NCBI GenBank assembly: GCA_021777555.1 | Contig: JAJYDK010000037.1 | Coordinates: 1 to 41,220 of the forward strand | Reading direction: 5' to 3' | Length of the DNA: 41,220 nt | Source: Pseudomonadota bacterium | GTDB taxonomy: Bacteria; Pseudomonadota; Gammaproteobacteria; Steroidobacterales; Steroidobacteraceae | Shown here: piece after piece, positions 26,436 through 34,248 of the stretch | Layout: every line of letters starts with the position of its first letter | How positions within the stretch are numbered: the first letter of the stretch is position 1 | Notes under the pieces: model-generated | What the model was told of the DNA's origin: nothing | What the model saw: the letters and a program-made list of their open reading frames with translations, nothing else | The model's database searches: none | Made by a program: the position numbers and the translations under genes

Positions 26436-27194
26436 CTAACCGCGTGCGGGGTCGCTGGATCCTCCCCCCGTCTGCACCGACGACATCAGGCCCGGCAGCA
26501 GGCGGTCGGTCTCCTTCTTGACCACGGCGTAACACTCGCAGCACAGCTCCTCAAGGTGCGGCCGGTCCAGCACCGTGATGCGGCCGCGGGCGTAACGGAT
26601 AACTCCGAGCTTCTGCAGCTTGCCGGCCGCCTCGGTGACGCCCTCGCGGCGCACACCCAGCATGTTCGCGATGAGCTCCTGGGTCATGGTCAACTGATTC
26701 GTGGGCAGCCGGTCTAAAGACAACAGCAGCCAGCGGCACAGCTGCTGGTCGACGGAGTGGTGCCGGTTGCAGACGGCGGTCTGAGCCATCTGCGTCAGCA
26801 ATGATTGCGTGTAGCGCAGCAGCAGCTGCTGCAACTCGCCGTTGCGGTGGAACTCATCTTTGAGCCGCTCCCCGCCCAACCGGTACGCGGACCCGCCGCT
26901 TTGCACGATGGCCCGGCTCGGAGTCGTCTCTCCGCCCATGAACAGCGCGACCCCGATCAGACCCTCGTTGCCCACCACCGAGATCTCCGCCGAAGCACCG
27001 TCTTCCATCACGTAAAGCAGCGAAACGATGGAGTCCACCGGAAAGTAAACATGGCGCAGCACATCCCCGGATTCGTACAGGACCATGCCGAGCGGCATCT
27101 GAATCAATTGCAGGTGCGGATAGATCCGCTCGCGCTCGGGCGGTGAAAGCGCCGCCAGGAGGTGATTGTCACAATACTCATGGGATCCGGGCAT
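26436..27194 (-). CDS. Crp/Fnr-family transcriptional regulator
   Basis: A 252-residue protein. The cyclic-nucleotide-binding-type domain spans about residues 15-130 (PHLQLIQMPLGMVLYESGDV, VYFPVDSIVSLLYVM, EISVVGNEGLIGVALFMGG). The C-terminal winged helix has LTMTQELIANMLGVRREGVT and EAAGKLQKLGVIRYARGRIT. The binding pocket lacks the classical cAMP-contacting RxxxE motif in clear form, so the effector is unknown. This clade is common in Proteobacteria and often responds to stress. It faces the manA-GT-GH130 operon but is convergent with it. Confidence 0.9.
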   Translation of the reverse strand: MPGSHEYCDNHLLAALSPPERERIYPHLQLIQMPLGMVLYESGDVLRHVYFPVDSIVSLLYVMEDGASAEISVVGNEGLIGVALFMGGETTPSRAIVQSGGSAYRLGGERLKDEFHRNGELQQLLLRYTQSLLTQMAQTAVCNRHHSVDQQLCRWLLLSLDRLPTNQLTMTQELIANMLGVRREGVTEAAGKLQKLGVIRYARGRITVLDRPHLEELCCECYAVVKKETDRLLPGLMSSVQTGGGSSDPARG

Positions 27195-27253
27195 GAGAAT
27201 CTGAAACCCCAGTCGTCGTAGGCGAGCCGAAGCCTGTCCAGGTTCCTACCAAC

Positions 27254-27293
27254 CGCGGATATCCGCGCAAGGTCTCTGCATTTGACAATAATA
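27254..27293 (-). promoter_or_regulatory. putative promoter and leader palindrome of the Crp/Fnr gene
   Basis: On the minus strand TGCTATTAT, with an extended -10 (TATTAT at 27293-27288), lies about 95 nt before the gene; no good -35 is seen. A perfect 14-bp palindrome, CGCGGATATCCGCG (27254-27267), falls just downstream of the expected transcript start and could be an operator or an mRNA hairpin. Confidence 0.4.
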
Positions 27294-27413
27294 GCAGAAG
27301 AAGTCTCTCTCTTCTATGCGGTAGCGTACACAGCACGCGAAACCGACACACCGCCCGGGTAGTCAAGCCGGTGTAGCGGCCCGCTGTTGGCGCGAAGGCC
27401 GCAAGCCCTCACT

Positions 27414-27444
27414 CCGGCGGGCGCACCGGCAACGCCCCCGCCGG
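27414..27444 (+). other. strong GC hairpin upstream of the IS110 remnant
   Basis: CCGGCGGG (27414-27421) pairs with CCCGCCGG (27437-27444). It may belong to the left end of the IS110-family element or act as a terminator between the divergent Crp/Fnr gene and the element. Confidence 0.35.
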
Positions 27445-27498
27445 CTGCGGCGGTTCGAGTGCTGGTTTTGGCTTCAGGTCATCATTTCATGGCATGGG

Positions 27499-27573
27499 CT
27501 CCCCCTGCTCTTACGGCATCGGATGTGCCTGATTGAAGACCGCAGGCCCGTTCAATCACAGAGCAAGGGGGAG
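27499..27573 (+). ncRNA. structured 5' region of an IS110-family element (possible bridge-RNA remnant)
   Basis: A nested fold is visible directly. The outer arms are CTCCCCCTGCTCT (27499-27511) and AGAGCAAGGGGGAG (27560-27573), with one bulge. Inside are a hairpin GGCA/TGCC (27515-27529) and TGATTGAA/TTCAATCA (27530-27537 with 27551-27558). The whole lies 5 nt before the transposase ATG, and the 3' outer arm contains its ribosome site GGGGGAG. IS110-group elements are known to encode a bridge RNA in the sequence flanking the recombinase gene. Identity as bridge RNA is inferred; an RBS-sequestering hairpin is the alternative. Confidence 0.4.
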
Positions 27574-27578
27574 TCGAG

Positions 27579-27820
27579 ATGAAGATTGCACGAATGGGTC
27601 TTGACATTGCGAAAGCGGTTTTCCAGGTGCATGGCGTGAACCAGCACGAGGCGGTCAAGGCGCGCAAGACGCTGGCGCGGGCAAAGGTGTTGGAGGACTT
27701 GGCGCAGCCGCCACCGTGCCTCGATCGGGCTCGAGGCGTGCGGCACGGCACCGCGCACTACTGGCACGCGAGCTGGCCAAGCGCGGGCATGCGGTGAAGC
27801 TGACGGCACCGCACTTGGCT
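27579..27820 (+). pseudogene. IS110-family transposase, N-terminal remnant with frameshifts
   Basis: The start MKIARMGLDIAKAVFQVHGV is the classic IS110 N-terminus (DEDD RuvC-like domain, first Asp in GLDIAK). After LEDLAQPPPCL the frame breaks. The expected IGLEACGTA, then HYW, then ARELAKRGHAVKLTAP are found in successive different frames, showing at least two small indels near 27722 and 27755-27775. Similarity ends at about 27820, where integrase sequence begins. Everything C-terminal, including the Ser-containing transposase_20 domain, is missing. Confidence 0.8.
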
Positions 27821-28919
27821 CCTGCGATTCAAGTTCAAGAGCGAGGAAACCCGGATCGCGCTCGGGCACTTCCCCGACACCACTCTCGACGCCGCCCGCG
27901 GCGAGGCCCGCAGGCTCCGTGAGCTGGCCGCACAGGGCATCGATCCCCGGCGGGCCCAATCCAGGCGCCGGCAGCGCCCTGCTCCGCTGCCGGCGCCATC
28001 CGCTCCGGCAAAGCCGGCGGATCGGCACACGGTCGAGTTCCTCGCCTCGGAGTTCATCGAGCGCTATCTGCGCCCCAACCGCAAGCGGCCCGAGTACGCC
28101 GAATGGCTGCTCAAGCGGGACGCCCTGCCCGCTTGGCGCAACCGCGATGCGCGCACCATCACGCCGGCCGAGGTCGTTGAGCTACTCGATGGGATCGTGG
28201 ACCGTGGCGCGCCGGTGCTCGCCAACCGAACCGCAGCCGTGCTCTCGCAATTGTTCCGCTTCGGCATCCAGCGGCGGATCGTCGAGCAGAACCCGGTGCA
28301 ACTGCTCATGCGCCCCGGCGGACGAGAAAAGCCGCGCGAGCGAGTGCTCACCGACGACGAGCTTCGCGTATTCCTCGCCGACCCCATCGGATGCACGCGA
28401 TACCCGAAGCTGGCGTATGCGATGACCATCCTGCTGTTGACGGGGCAGCGGCGCGGAGAACTGGCGCGGGCCAAGTGGTCGGAAATCGATTTCGACGAGA
28501 AGACCTGGACCATCCCCGACGAGAACAGCAAGACCGGCCGCGGGCATGTCGTGCCACTCGCCGACTGGGCCGTTCAGGAATTCCAGGCGCTCAAGCGGCT
28601 GGCGGACGGTTCCCGGTGGGTTTTGCCGACGGAAGACGGCGACAATGCAGCCTCGCCCGCCCTCCTCACCCGCGGTCTTGCCCGATGCCTGTCCCGATTC
28701 AAGGCGCGTGGCGTCTCCGAATTCAACCTTCATGATCTCCGGCGGACCTGCCGCACCGGACTCGCGGCCCTCAAGATCGAGCCTCACATTGCCGAGCGGG
28801 TCCTGAACCATACCCAACCCGGTGTCGCCGGCGTCTATGACCGCCATACCTATCTCGACGAGAAGCGCGCCGCCCTGGAGAAATGGGCAACTCACTTGCG
28901 AGGACTCTCACATCCATGA
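27804..28919 (+). pseudogene. tyrosine integrase (P4-type), 5'-truncated at the IS110 junction
   Basis: The open frame, after an in-frame stop at 27801-27803, has no start codon before integrase sequence appears: LRFKFKSEETRIALGHFPDT, then LDAARGEARRLRELAAQGIDP, a DUF4102-like arm domain missing its first 30-40 residues. The rest is complete: core-binding segment (VEFLASEFIERYLRP) and catalytic domain with GQRRGELARAKWSEID (Arg), HVVPL, FNLHDLRRTCRTGLAAL (HxxR) and VYDRHTYLDEKRAAL (Tyr). Without a proper start it may not be expressed, unless translation begins at a non-standard or internal codon. Confidence 0.75.
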
Positions 28920-29773
28920 CGAGCAAGGCCACGATAACCAAACGCAAGAAATGGATCAGCCTTGGCGAGACGGCGGAAATACTTTCGGTCGAAAGTGGCG
29001 AGAACGTTTCCGAAGCGGACGTGCTGCAACTGGCTTTGGAGAACGCCCTGGATCTCGCGATCTATCTCAGCAGACCGGTGATTGCCTACACCGGCCGCCC
29101 GGTGGTCGTCGAAAAAGTGCCGCGACAGGCTGATGACGCCATGCCACGAATCGATGAGTCATGCCCGCATCAGGATCTACCCCCGACACTGGCCTATCCG
29201 CCGTGGATCTACCCTGCAATGCGGCGACGCGAGCTGACAGTGGTCACGGACTCGGACACAACCGTCACCGTCCTGAGAAGCAAGCACTGGGAAACCGTCT
29301 CCGGTCTGTGGACCCTGGTGATGCGCGGGGTCGTCCCCAACGTCATCGAGAGAAAGTTATGCGCCCTGCGCGGAATGCCGATACCTCTCCGGTCGGGAAT
29401 GGGCCTGTTATTGACTGCCGATAACGGCACGGCCGCGGACGTACTCGACGAAGAGGACACCGGTTTCGAAGACTATCGCAAAGGGAAGCAGGTACTGGAC
29501 CTGCCGGAGGACCACACGATAGTGGTGCGGCCTTCCGCATTGGAGGCATATCTCCAGTCCGACGCTCGCAAGGCACCCAAAGGGTCACTCGGCACGCGAG
29601 AGAAAGACAACCTCCTGACCCTGATCGCCGCTCTGGCGAAGCAGGCCGGAATCGACCCGAAACAGCGCGGTGCGCCCAAGCGGTTCCAGCAGGCGCTATC
29701 GCAACTGGACCCTGGGATCACCCTGTCGCTCCGCACGCTGCAAGACATCGTCAAGGAGCTGAACGACCGTTGA
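28916..29773 (+). CDS. unknown protein encoded next to the integrase
   Basis: A 285-residue protein whose ATG overlaps the integrase stop (ATGA). The N-terminus KKWISLGETAEILSVESGEN may form a small helix-turn-helix-like unit. The middle has beta-rich sequence (RRRELTVVTDSDTTVTVLRS). The C-terminus (SLGTREKDNLLTLIAALAKQ, then AGIDPKQRGAPKRFQQALSQ) resembles the C-terminal helical segment often found in island-borne proteins of unknown role. No catalytic motif, signal peptide or membrane segment is seen. Its position suggests an accessory role in the element. Confidence 0.7.
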   Translation: MTSKATITKRKKWISLGETAEILSVESGENVSEADVLQLALENALDLAIYLSRPVIAYTGRPVVVEKVPRQADDAMPRIDESCPHQDLPPTLAYPPWIYPAMRRRELTVVTDSDTTVTVLRSKHWETVSGLWTLVMRGVVPNVIERKLCALRGMPIPLRSGMGLLLTADNGTAADVLDEEDTGFEDYRKGKQVLDLPEDHTIVVRPSALEAYLQSDARKAPKGSLGTREKDNLLTLIAALAKQAGIDPKQRGAPKRFQQALSQLDPGITLSLRTLQDIVKELNDR

Positions 29774-29870
29774 AAGCGCAATTGCGCATGTTCCGGCGCA
29801 AGTGCGCCACCTCGCCTCAGCCTCGTGCCACCCTCGCTCCATCGACTTTCAACCCGATGGAGGACCGCAC

Positions 29871-30092
29871 ATGGCATCTCGATCCACTTCACGCCGCTCT
29901 ACCGGCACTGCGTGCATCTGGCCCCGCGGCGTCGAGCAACGGTATGACATTTCAGCGCCGACCCGCTGGCGCTGGGAGCGGCAAGGGCTGCTGCCGCCCC
30001 GCGACGTCTATATCGGCGGGAGGGCTGTCGGTTGGCGACCAGAGACGCTCGAAGCCGCCGATCGCGGCGGTCGGATCTCGGAAGGGAGATGA
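29871..30092 (+). CDS. AlpA-like excisionase/transcriptional regulator
   Basis: A 73-residue basic protein with GGAGG 6 nt before the ATG. Residues RGVEQRYDISAPTRWRWERQ, then GLLPPRDVYIGGRAVGWRPE, form the winged MerR-like HTH of AlpA proteins, which act as excisionases or activators of integrase genes in P4-type elements. It lies between the integrase block and the replication genes. Confidence 0.75.
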   Translation: MASRSTSRRSTGTACIWPRGVEQRYDISAPTRWRWERQGLLPPRDVYIGGRAVGWRPETLEAADRGGRISEGR

Positions 30093-30095
30093 ATC

Positions 30096-30659
30096 ATGGA
30101 TGCGCAGACTGCCGTCCCCGGGGGTCGCGCCCCGGGGGAATGGCCGATATCGAGGAAAGCCAGCTCGACCGGAACCGGCAGGCATGGCGTAGCACGCACG
30201 ATCGTTGGCGATACCGTGAGTCGCCTGCTCGGCCGGCTCAGCGGCGTGCGGCAGACGAGGACCGGTTGCTGGATCGCCCGCTGTCCCGCGCACGAGGACC
30301 GCTCCCCGAGCCTGAGCATCCGAGACATTGACGACCGCGTGCTCGTGCATTGCTTCGCCGGGTGCGGGGTCGGCGACGTGCTCTCGGCTGTCGGTCTGAC
30401 CCTCGCTGACCTTTACTCTCGTCCTTTGCCCGGTGCCGGTCCTGCAGGCCGGTATCCCCGCACTCATTCACGTCTCTCGGCACGCGACGCACTGGCGGCG
30501 CTTGATCACGAGCTGACCGTGGCGGTGATGATTCTCTCGGACATCGTGGCACAGCGGCGGATCAGTGAGACGGAACTATCACGGCTGATGCAGGCCGCGA
30601 CCCGCATTGGTGCGGTGCGCGACCTGATATCCCCGGCGGAGGTGCGCTATGTCGCTTGA
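30096..30659 (+). CDS. CHC2-type zinc-finger protein (primase N-terminal domain)
   Basis: A 187-residue protein. The central part WIARCPAHEDRSPSLSIRDI, then DDRVLVHCFAGCGVGDVL, is a CHC2 zinc finger (CPAHxD ... CFAGC) as in DnaG primases and phage primase-helicases. No TOPRIM or catalytic primase core follows. The C-terminal half is helical. By family the finger binds single-stranded DNA to choose priming sites; here it would have to act with a separate protein. Its stop overlaps the start of the DUF3987 gene by 11 nt. The first ~35 residues are poorly conserved-looking, so the true start could be downstream. Confidence 0.75.
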   Translation: MDAQTAVPGGRAPGEWPISRKASSTGTGRHGVARTIVGDTVSRLLGRLSGVRQTRTGCWIARCPAHEDRSPSLSIRDIDDRVLVHCFAGCGVGDVLSAVGLTLADLYSRPLPGAGPAGRYPRTHSRLSARDALAALDHELTVAVMILSDIVAQRRISETELSRLMQAATRIGAVRDLISPAEVRYVA

Positions 30660-32361
30660 CTACGCTTCCGTCACGGCGATGCTCGACGCCCAGGCCGATA
30701 TGATGCGCTCGCGCTTGGAGCCACCGCCGGCCGAAGAGATGCCGCTGACCGTCTACGACGACGAACCGATGGCGGGCAAGGCGGTGCGCCGAGGCACCGA
30801 GCCGACGCGGAAACCTGAACGGTCGCGCGGTACCAACCAGAGCGCAGACTGGCCGGAGCCCCGACCCATCGCGCATGAGCTTCGGCCCATCCCGCCGTTT
30901 CAGCCGGAGACGCTGCTGCCTGAGGTATTGCGCGCCTGGGTGATGGATGAGGCCGAGCGCATGCCCTGCCCGCCGGATTACGTGGCGGCGGCGGCGCTGG
31001 TGGCGCTCGGCTCTCTGATCGGCGCGGGATGCGCAATCAAACCCAAGCAGAATGATTCGTGGCTGATCGTCCCCAACCTGTGCGGCGCCGTGGTGGGAGA
31101 CCCGTCCACCAAGAAGTCCCCAGCGCTCGACGCGGGTCTGCGACCGCTCGATCGGCTGATCACGAACGCACACAGGGAGCACGATGCGGCAAGACGGGAG
31201 TACGAAGGTCAGATGCTGATCCATACCGCCAGGAAAGACGCGATCGAAGGGCGCGTCAAACAGCAGGCGAAGAAGTCAGGCCAGGGTCTAGCGGAAATTG
31301 CGCGGGAGCTTGGTGATCTGGCCGAGCCCGAGACGCCCAAAGAGCGGCGCTACAAGACCAATGACACCACCGTCGAGAAGCTGGGCGAGCTGCTACGGGA
31401 TAATCCAAGCGGGATTCTGGCGAAACGTGACGAGCTGGTCGGCCTGATCGCCAGCTGGGACCGGGAGGGACGCGAGGGAGAGCGCGCATTTTGGCTGGAA
31501 GCCTGGAACGGCAACCAGCACTTCGACACCGATCGGGTTGGCCGCGGTCATGTCCGCATCGAAAATGTGTGCGTGTCCCTCATCGGCGGCATCCAGCCGG
31601 ACAAGCTGATCGCCTACCTGGAAGAAGCGACCAACGCACTCGCCAACGACGGGATGCTGCGGCGATTCCAGTTCCTCGTGTACCCCAACCACCGAGGCTG
31701 GGAGTGGCGGGACAGGTCACCGAACAAGGAGGCCCGGGACAGCGCCTATGCGGTATTCGAGAAACTCGCGGGCATGGACGCGGTGGCGCTCGGGGCGGCC
31801 CCCGCCGATGACTTCGCCAAGTTCCCCTACTTCCGCTTCGGTCCGGACGCGCAAGAGGTATTCGTCGAATGGTCTACCGACCTGCACCGGGCGCGGATCG
31901 AGCGTGAGGACAACCCGATCATCCGGCAGCACTTGGCGAAATACGACAAGCTGTTTCCGGCCCTGGCGCTGATCCTGCACTTGGTCGATTGCGTCCATCG
32001 CGGCATCACCGGGCCGGTGGACAGGGATGCGGCCTTGCGGGCCGCGGCATGGTGTGAGTACCTGGAAGGACACGCGCGGCGCTGCTATGGCCTGCTGGCC
32101 GATGCGGGACAGAGGGCAGCGCAAGCCCTATCGGATCGGATCAAGCGCGGGATGCTGCCTGACGGGTTTACCGCACGCGACGTGCGGCGCAATCAGTGGC
32201 GACATCTGACCGCCGATGAGGCGGTCCGAGCCGCGCTCGACTGGCTGGAGGGCGAGGGCTGGGTGCGGCCGGAAAGGACGCCCGAGAACACTACAGGCGG
32301 CAGGCCGACGGTGCGTTATCGGATCAACCCGGCGCTGCCGCGCAAGCAGGGCGACGGATGA
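30649..32361 (+). CDS. DUF3987-family protein (element replication, helicase-like)
   Basis: A 570-residue protein. The N-terminal ~85 residues are a variable linker. From PPFQPETLLPEVLRAWVMDE onward it matches DUF3987 (YfjI-like) proteins of plasmids and islands. A Walker-A-like loop, VVGDPSTKKSPAL, is near residues 148-160, with KRDELVGLI and GGIQPDKLIAYLEEA downstream. The C-terminus has a winged-helix look (FTARDVRRNQWRHLTADEAV). The family is associated with DNA replication of mobile elements, usually next to a CHC2 protein as here. It overlaps both neighbours, so these three genes form one operon. Confidence 0.85.
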   Translation: MSLDYASVTAMLDAQADMMRSRLEPPPAEEMPLTVYDDEPMAGKAVRRGTEPTRKPERSRGTNQSADWPEPRPIAHELRPIPPFQPETLLPEVLRAWVMDEAERMPCPPDYVAAAALVALGSLIGAGCAIKPKQNDSWLIVPNLCGAVVGDPSTKKSPALDAGLRPLDRLITNAHREHDAARREYEGQMLIHTARKDAIEGRVKQQAKKSGQGLAEIARELGDLAEPETPKERRYKTNDTTVEKLGELLRDNPSGILAKRDELVGLIASWDREGREGERAFWLEAWNGNQHFDTDRVGRGHVRIENVCVSLIGGIQPDKLIAYLEEATNALANDGMLRRFQFLVYPNHRGWEWRDRSPNKEARDSAYAVFEKLAGMDAVALGAAPADDFAKFPYFRFGPDAQEVFVEWSTDLHRARIEREDNPIIRQHLAKYDKLFPALALILHLVDCVHRGITGPVDRDAALRAAAWCEYLEGHARRCYGLLADAGQRAAQALSDRIKRGMLPDGFTARDVRRNQWRHLTADEAVRAALDWLEGEGWVRPERTPENTTGGRPTVRYRINPALPRKQGDG

Positions 32362-32696
32362 ATTGGCTCGAGCGGGCGATGCGCGAAATTTCCGGAACGG
32401 CCGGGACACCTGCTGCCGAAACTGCCAAAACCCCCGTTTCGTCAGTTTTGGCAGTCCCCCAGACGGGCATTTCCAAAAAATCAGGGGCTGCGGATGCAGA
32501 TCGAGCAGCTCCAGAGGGAGCCAAACCGAAATTCGCAGGCCCGCTCCCTGCCCGCCCCTGCGCCACCTGCATGCATTTCCGGGCGGAGACCCCGGACGGG
32601 CACTGCGGACGATGCCAGGTGGCGACCTGGGGCGCGTACGCGCACGGCTGTATCGATGGCTGGGCACCAAGGGAGCCTGCAGACCGCGATCCGTAA
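32358..32696 (+). CDS. small cysteine-rich protein of the replication operon
   Basis: A 112-residue protein with ATG overlapping the DUF3987 stop. The first half is Ala/Thr/Pro-rich linker. The second half has CATCMHFRAETPDGHCGRCQ and HGCIDGW, a set of Cys pairs likely to bind zinc. Similar short proteins occur at this position in island replication operons. The function is not known. Confidence 0.65.
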   Translation: MNWLERAMREISGTAGTPAAETAKTPVSSVLAVPQTGISKKSGAADADRAAPEGAKPKFAGPLPARPCATCMHFRAETPDGHCGRCQVATWGAYAHGCIDGWAPREPADRDP

Positions 32697-32799
32697 AGAG
32701 GCGTTCTCGCGCGTCGCGGCACGCAAGACGCGTGTCTAACCAATAGCGAGGTCATCCAGGCTATAAACTGACCGGTAGCGCATCAGTCAGCCGAGGCAT

Positions 32800-33177
32800 T
32801 CATGCAGTCTTCGGCCCCCGAATCGATCGGATCAGTATCTCCGCGGAGATTCCGAGCTTCTCATGCAGAGCTCGGATCATGTTGATCGAAAGACCACGCT
32901 TGCGATTGAGCACCTCAGATACCCGGGTACGGGTTCCAAGAATCTTTTCCAGGTCCTTGCGCGAGAGTCCCTGTTGCTCGATACGAAACTTGATCGCCTC
33001 GATCGGGTCGGGTGGATCCATGGGATAGTGCGCGGCCTCGTACGCCTCGATGAGAGTCGCCAGGATATCCAGGCGATCCCCCCTGGGCGTACCGGCCTTG
33101 GCGCCCCAGAGCACCTCGACTTCGGCGAGGGCCCGCTCGTAATCCTTCTCATTTCTAATCGGCTTTAGATCTTTCAT
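32800..33177 (-). CDS. higA: HigA-family antitoxin
   Basis: A 125-residue protein. The N-terminal helices (KDYERALAEVEVLWGAKAGT) bind toxin. The Cro/CI-type HTH lies at about residues 68-115 (IEQQGLSRKDLEKILGTRTR, VSEVLNRKRGLSINMIRALH). The start overlaps the end of the toxin gene by 23 nt, with the toxin encoded first as in higBA operons. It should neutralise HigB and repress the shared promoter. Confidence 0.88.
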   Translation of the reverse strand: MKDLKPIRNEKDYERALAEVEVLWGAKAGTPRGDRLDILATLIEAYEAAHYPMDPPDPIEAIKFRIEQQGLSRKDLEKILGTRTRVSEVLNRKRGLSINMIRALHEKLGISAEILIRSIRGPKTA

Positions 33178-33490
33178 AGGCTATCGTCTTCACGTCAATA
33201 TGGTCGTACTCCGCATGCGAGCCGACCCACTTGATCCACACGATCTGCTTTTCGAAATCAACCGCCGTCACCAGGCGATAATCATTCCCTTTGATGTTGA
33301 ATACGATGCGATCGGCTGACACTACGCTTGCTGTCCGATACAGCCGCTTGACGGCCGCCATGTTTGCCCACCTGGCCTTGCGGACTTCGTCAAACCAGGC
33401 ATCCAGAGCCGCCTTGAGCGCCTCATGACCGCGGCGCCTCGACTGCGACTGCACGAATCGCTTGAGCGTGCTCCGCGCGATGATCCTCAT
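33155..33490 (-). CDS. higB: HigB-family toxin
   Basis: A 111-residue RelE-fold protein with HigB_toxin features: MRIIARSTLKRFVQSQSRRR, ALDAWFDEVRKARW, then VVSADRIVFNIKGNDYRLVT and WIKWVGSHAEYDHID at the end. By family it is a ribosome-dependent mRNA interferase. The ATG at 33490 has no Shine-Dalgarno and lies 7 nt after a good -10 box, so the mRNA is probably leaderless. First gene of the higBA operon. Confidence 0.88.
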   Translation of the reverse strand: MRIIARSTLKRFVQSQSRRRGHEALKAALDAWFDEVRKARWANMAAVKRLYRTASVVSADRIVFNIKGNDYRLVTAVDFEKQIVWIKWVGSHAEYDHIDVKTIAYERSKAD

Positions 33491-33497
33491 CGGTCAA

Positions 33498-33526
33498 AAT
33501 ATACCATGTTCCCATTTTGGGAACAA
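33498..33526 (-). promoter_or_regulatory. higBA promoter with palindromic operator
   Basis: On the minus strand TTGTTC (33526-33521), a 17-bp spacer and TATATT (33503-33498). A perfect inverted repeat, GTTCCCA-TTT-TGGGAAC (33508-33524), fills the spacer and overlaps the -35. It is a clear candidate HigA-binding site. Confidence 0.7.
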
Positions 33527-33546
33527 GTGTGGCGGCGCTCTGGCCG

Positions 33547-33558
33547 CCCCCCCCCCCC
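33547..33558 (+). repeat. run of 12 cytosines
   Basis: An uninterrupted C12 tract in the gap between the higBA promoter and the TraM-like gene, about 20 bp from the -35 box. Such tracts are slippage-prone; it could also be a sequencing-sensitive site. Confidence 0.8.
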
Positions 33559-33606
33559 TGGCCGGCACCGGGGGTGGCACCTTCCGCGATAAGGTCTCCT
33601 GCCCGG

Positions 33607-34245
33607 CTAGAACAAGCCCGTTGCGGTCTTCCAGAGCAGCAATCCAATGCCGAGACCACCGATGATGAACGGTATCCACGCCTTCTTGCCGTCCTCGCCC
33701 GCGTAATACCACCAGATCCCCATCGCCACAGAGGCTCCCGCAAGCGACGCCCGCCAGGACAGCGGCCCGAACGCATCTGTCCAGCTGAGATTCACGTGAG
33801 CATCTTGCACGGCGGTCAGGAACCCGGCGCCGACGAACTCGCCGACGCCGAACACGGCTGCCAGTATCATCACCACCACCGCGACGGACCAGAGTGAGCG
33901 GGCCGCATGGACCCGGCCGACGGTATTTTCCGCGGCTCTGGCGACGGCGTTTTCCACAGACGGTACCAGATGCGCGACGGCCTCATTGATCCGTGCCTTC
34001 GCCTGCTCCGCCGCTCCATCGGCGGCAGCCTTGGCGCTCGCCTGCATTTCCACCGGCAGCCGGGAAAAAATGCCGTGGTACGTATCCAGGACCGCCAGGA
34101 TGGGCAGCATGTCATCGTCGGTGCGCATGCCGAGGACGCGCGCCAGCGCCATCAGCCGCTGCACCTCCGCTGGTGCCGGTTCCTTGCCGCTGATCGCTCG
34201 GAGGGCCTCCCGCAGGCCATTCAGTTGCGTCACTTGATCGTCCAT
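33607..34245 (-). CDS. TraM-like membrane protein of the mobilization region
   Basis: A 212-residue protein. The N-terminal ~110 residues are helical and cytoplasmic (LREALRAISGKEPAPAEVQR, HGIFSRLPVEMQASAKAAAD). Three hydrophobic segments follow at the C-terminus (SVAVVVMILAAVFGVGEFVG; ASLAGASVAMGIWWYYAG; WIPFIIGGLGIGLLLW). It ends the TraK-TraL-TraM-like operon and starts 3 nt after the TraL-like stop, with GAGG upstream. The name follows the order in IncP-type Tra1 regions; sequence similarity alone would not identify it. Confidence 0.6.
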   Translation of the reverse strand: MDDQVTQLNGLREALRAISGKEPAPAEVQRLMALARVLGMRTDDDMLPILAVLDTYHGIFSRLPVEMQASAKAAADGAAEQAKARINEAVAHLVPSVENAVARAAENTVGRVHAARSLWSVAVVVMILAAVFGVGEFVGAGFLTAVQDAHVNLSWTDAFGPLSWRASLAGASVAMGIWWYYAGEDGKKAWIPFIIGGLGIGLLLWKTATGLF

Positions 34246-34248
34246 CGA

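Noticed and set aside
29770-30192. Plus-strand frame overlapping the AlpA-like gene
   Set aside because: Other frame of AlpA-like and CHC2 coding DNA; no motif, and the AlpA-like gene has the GGAGG site.
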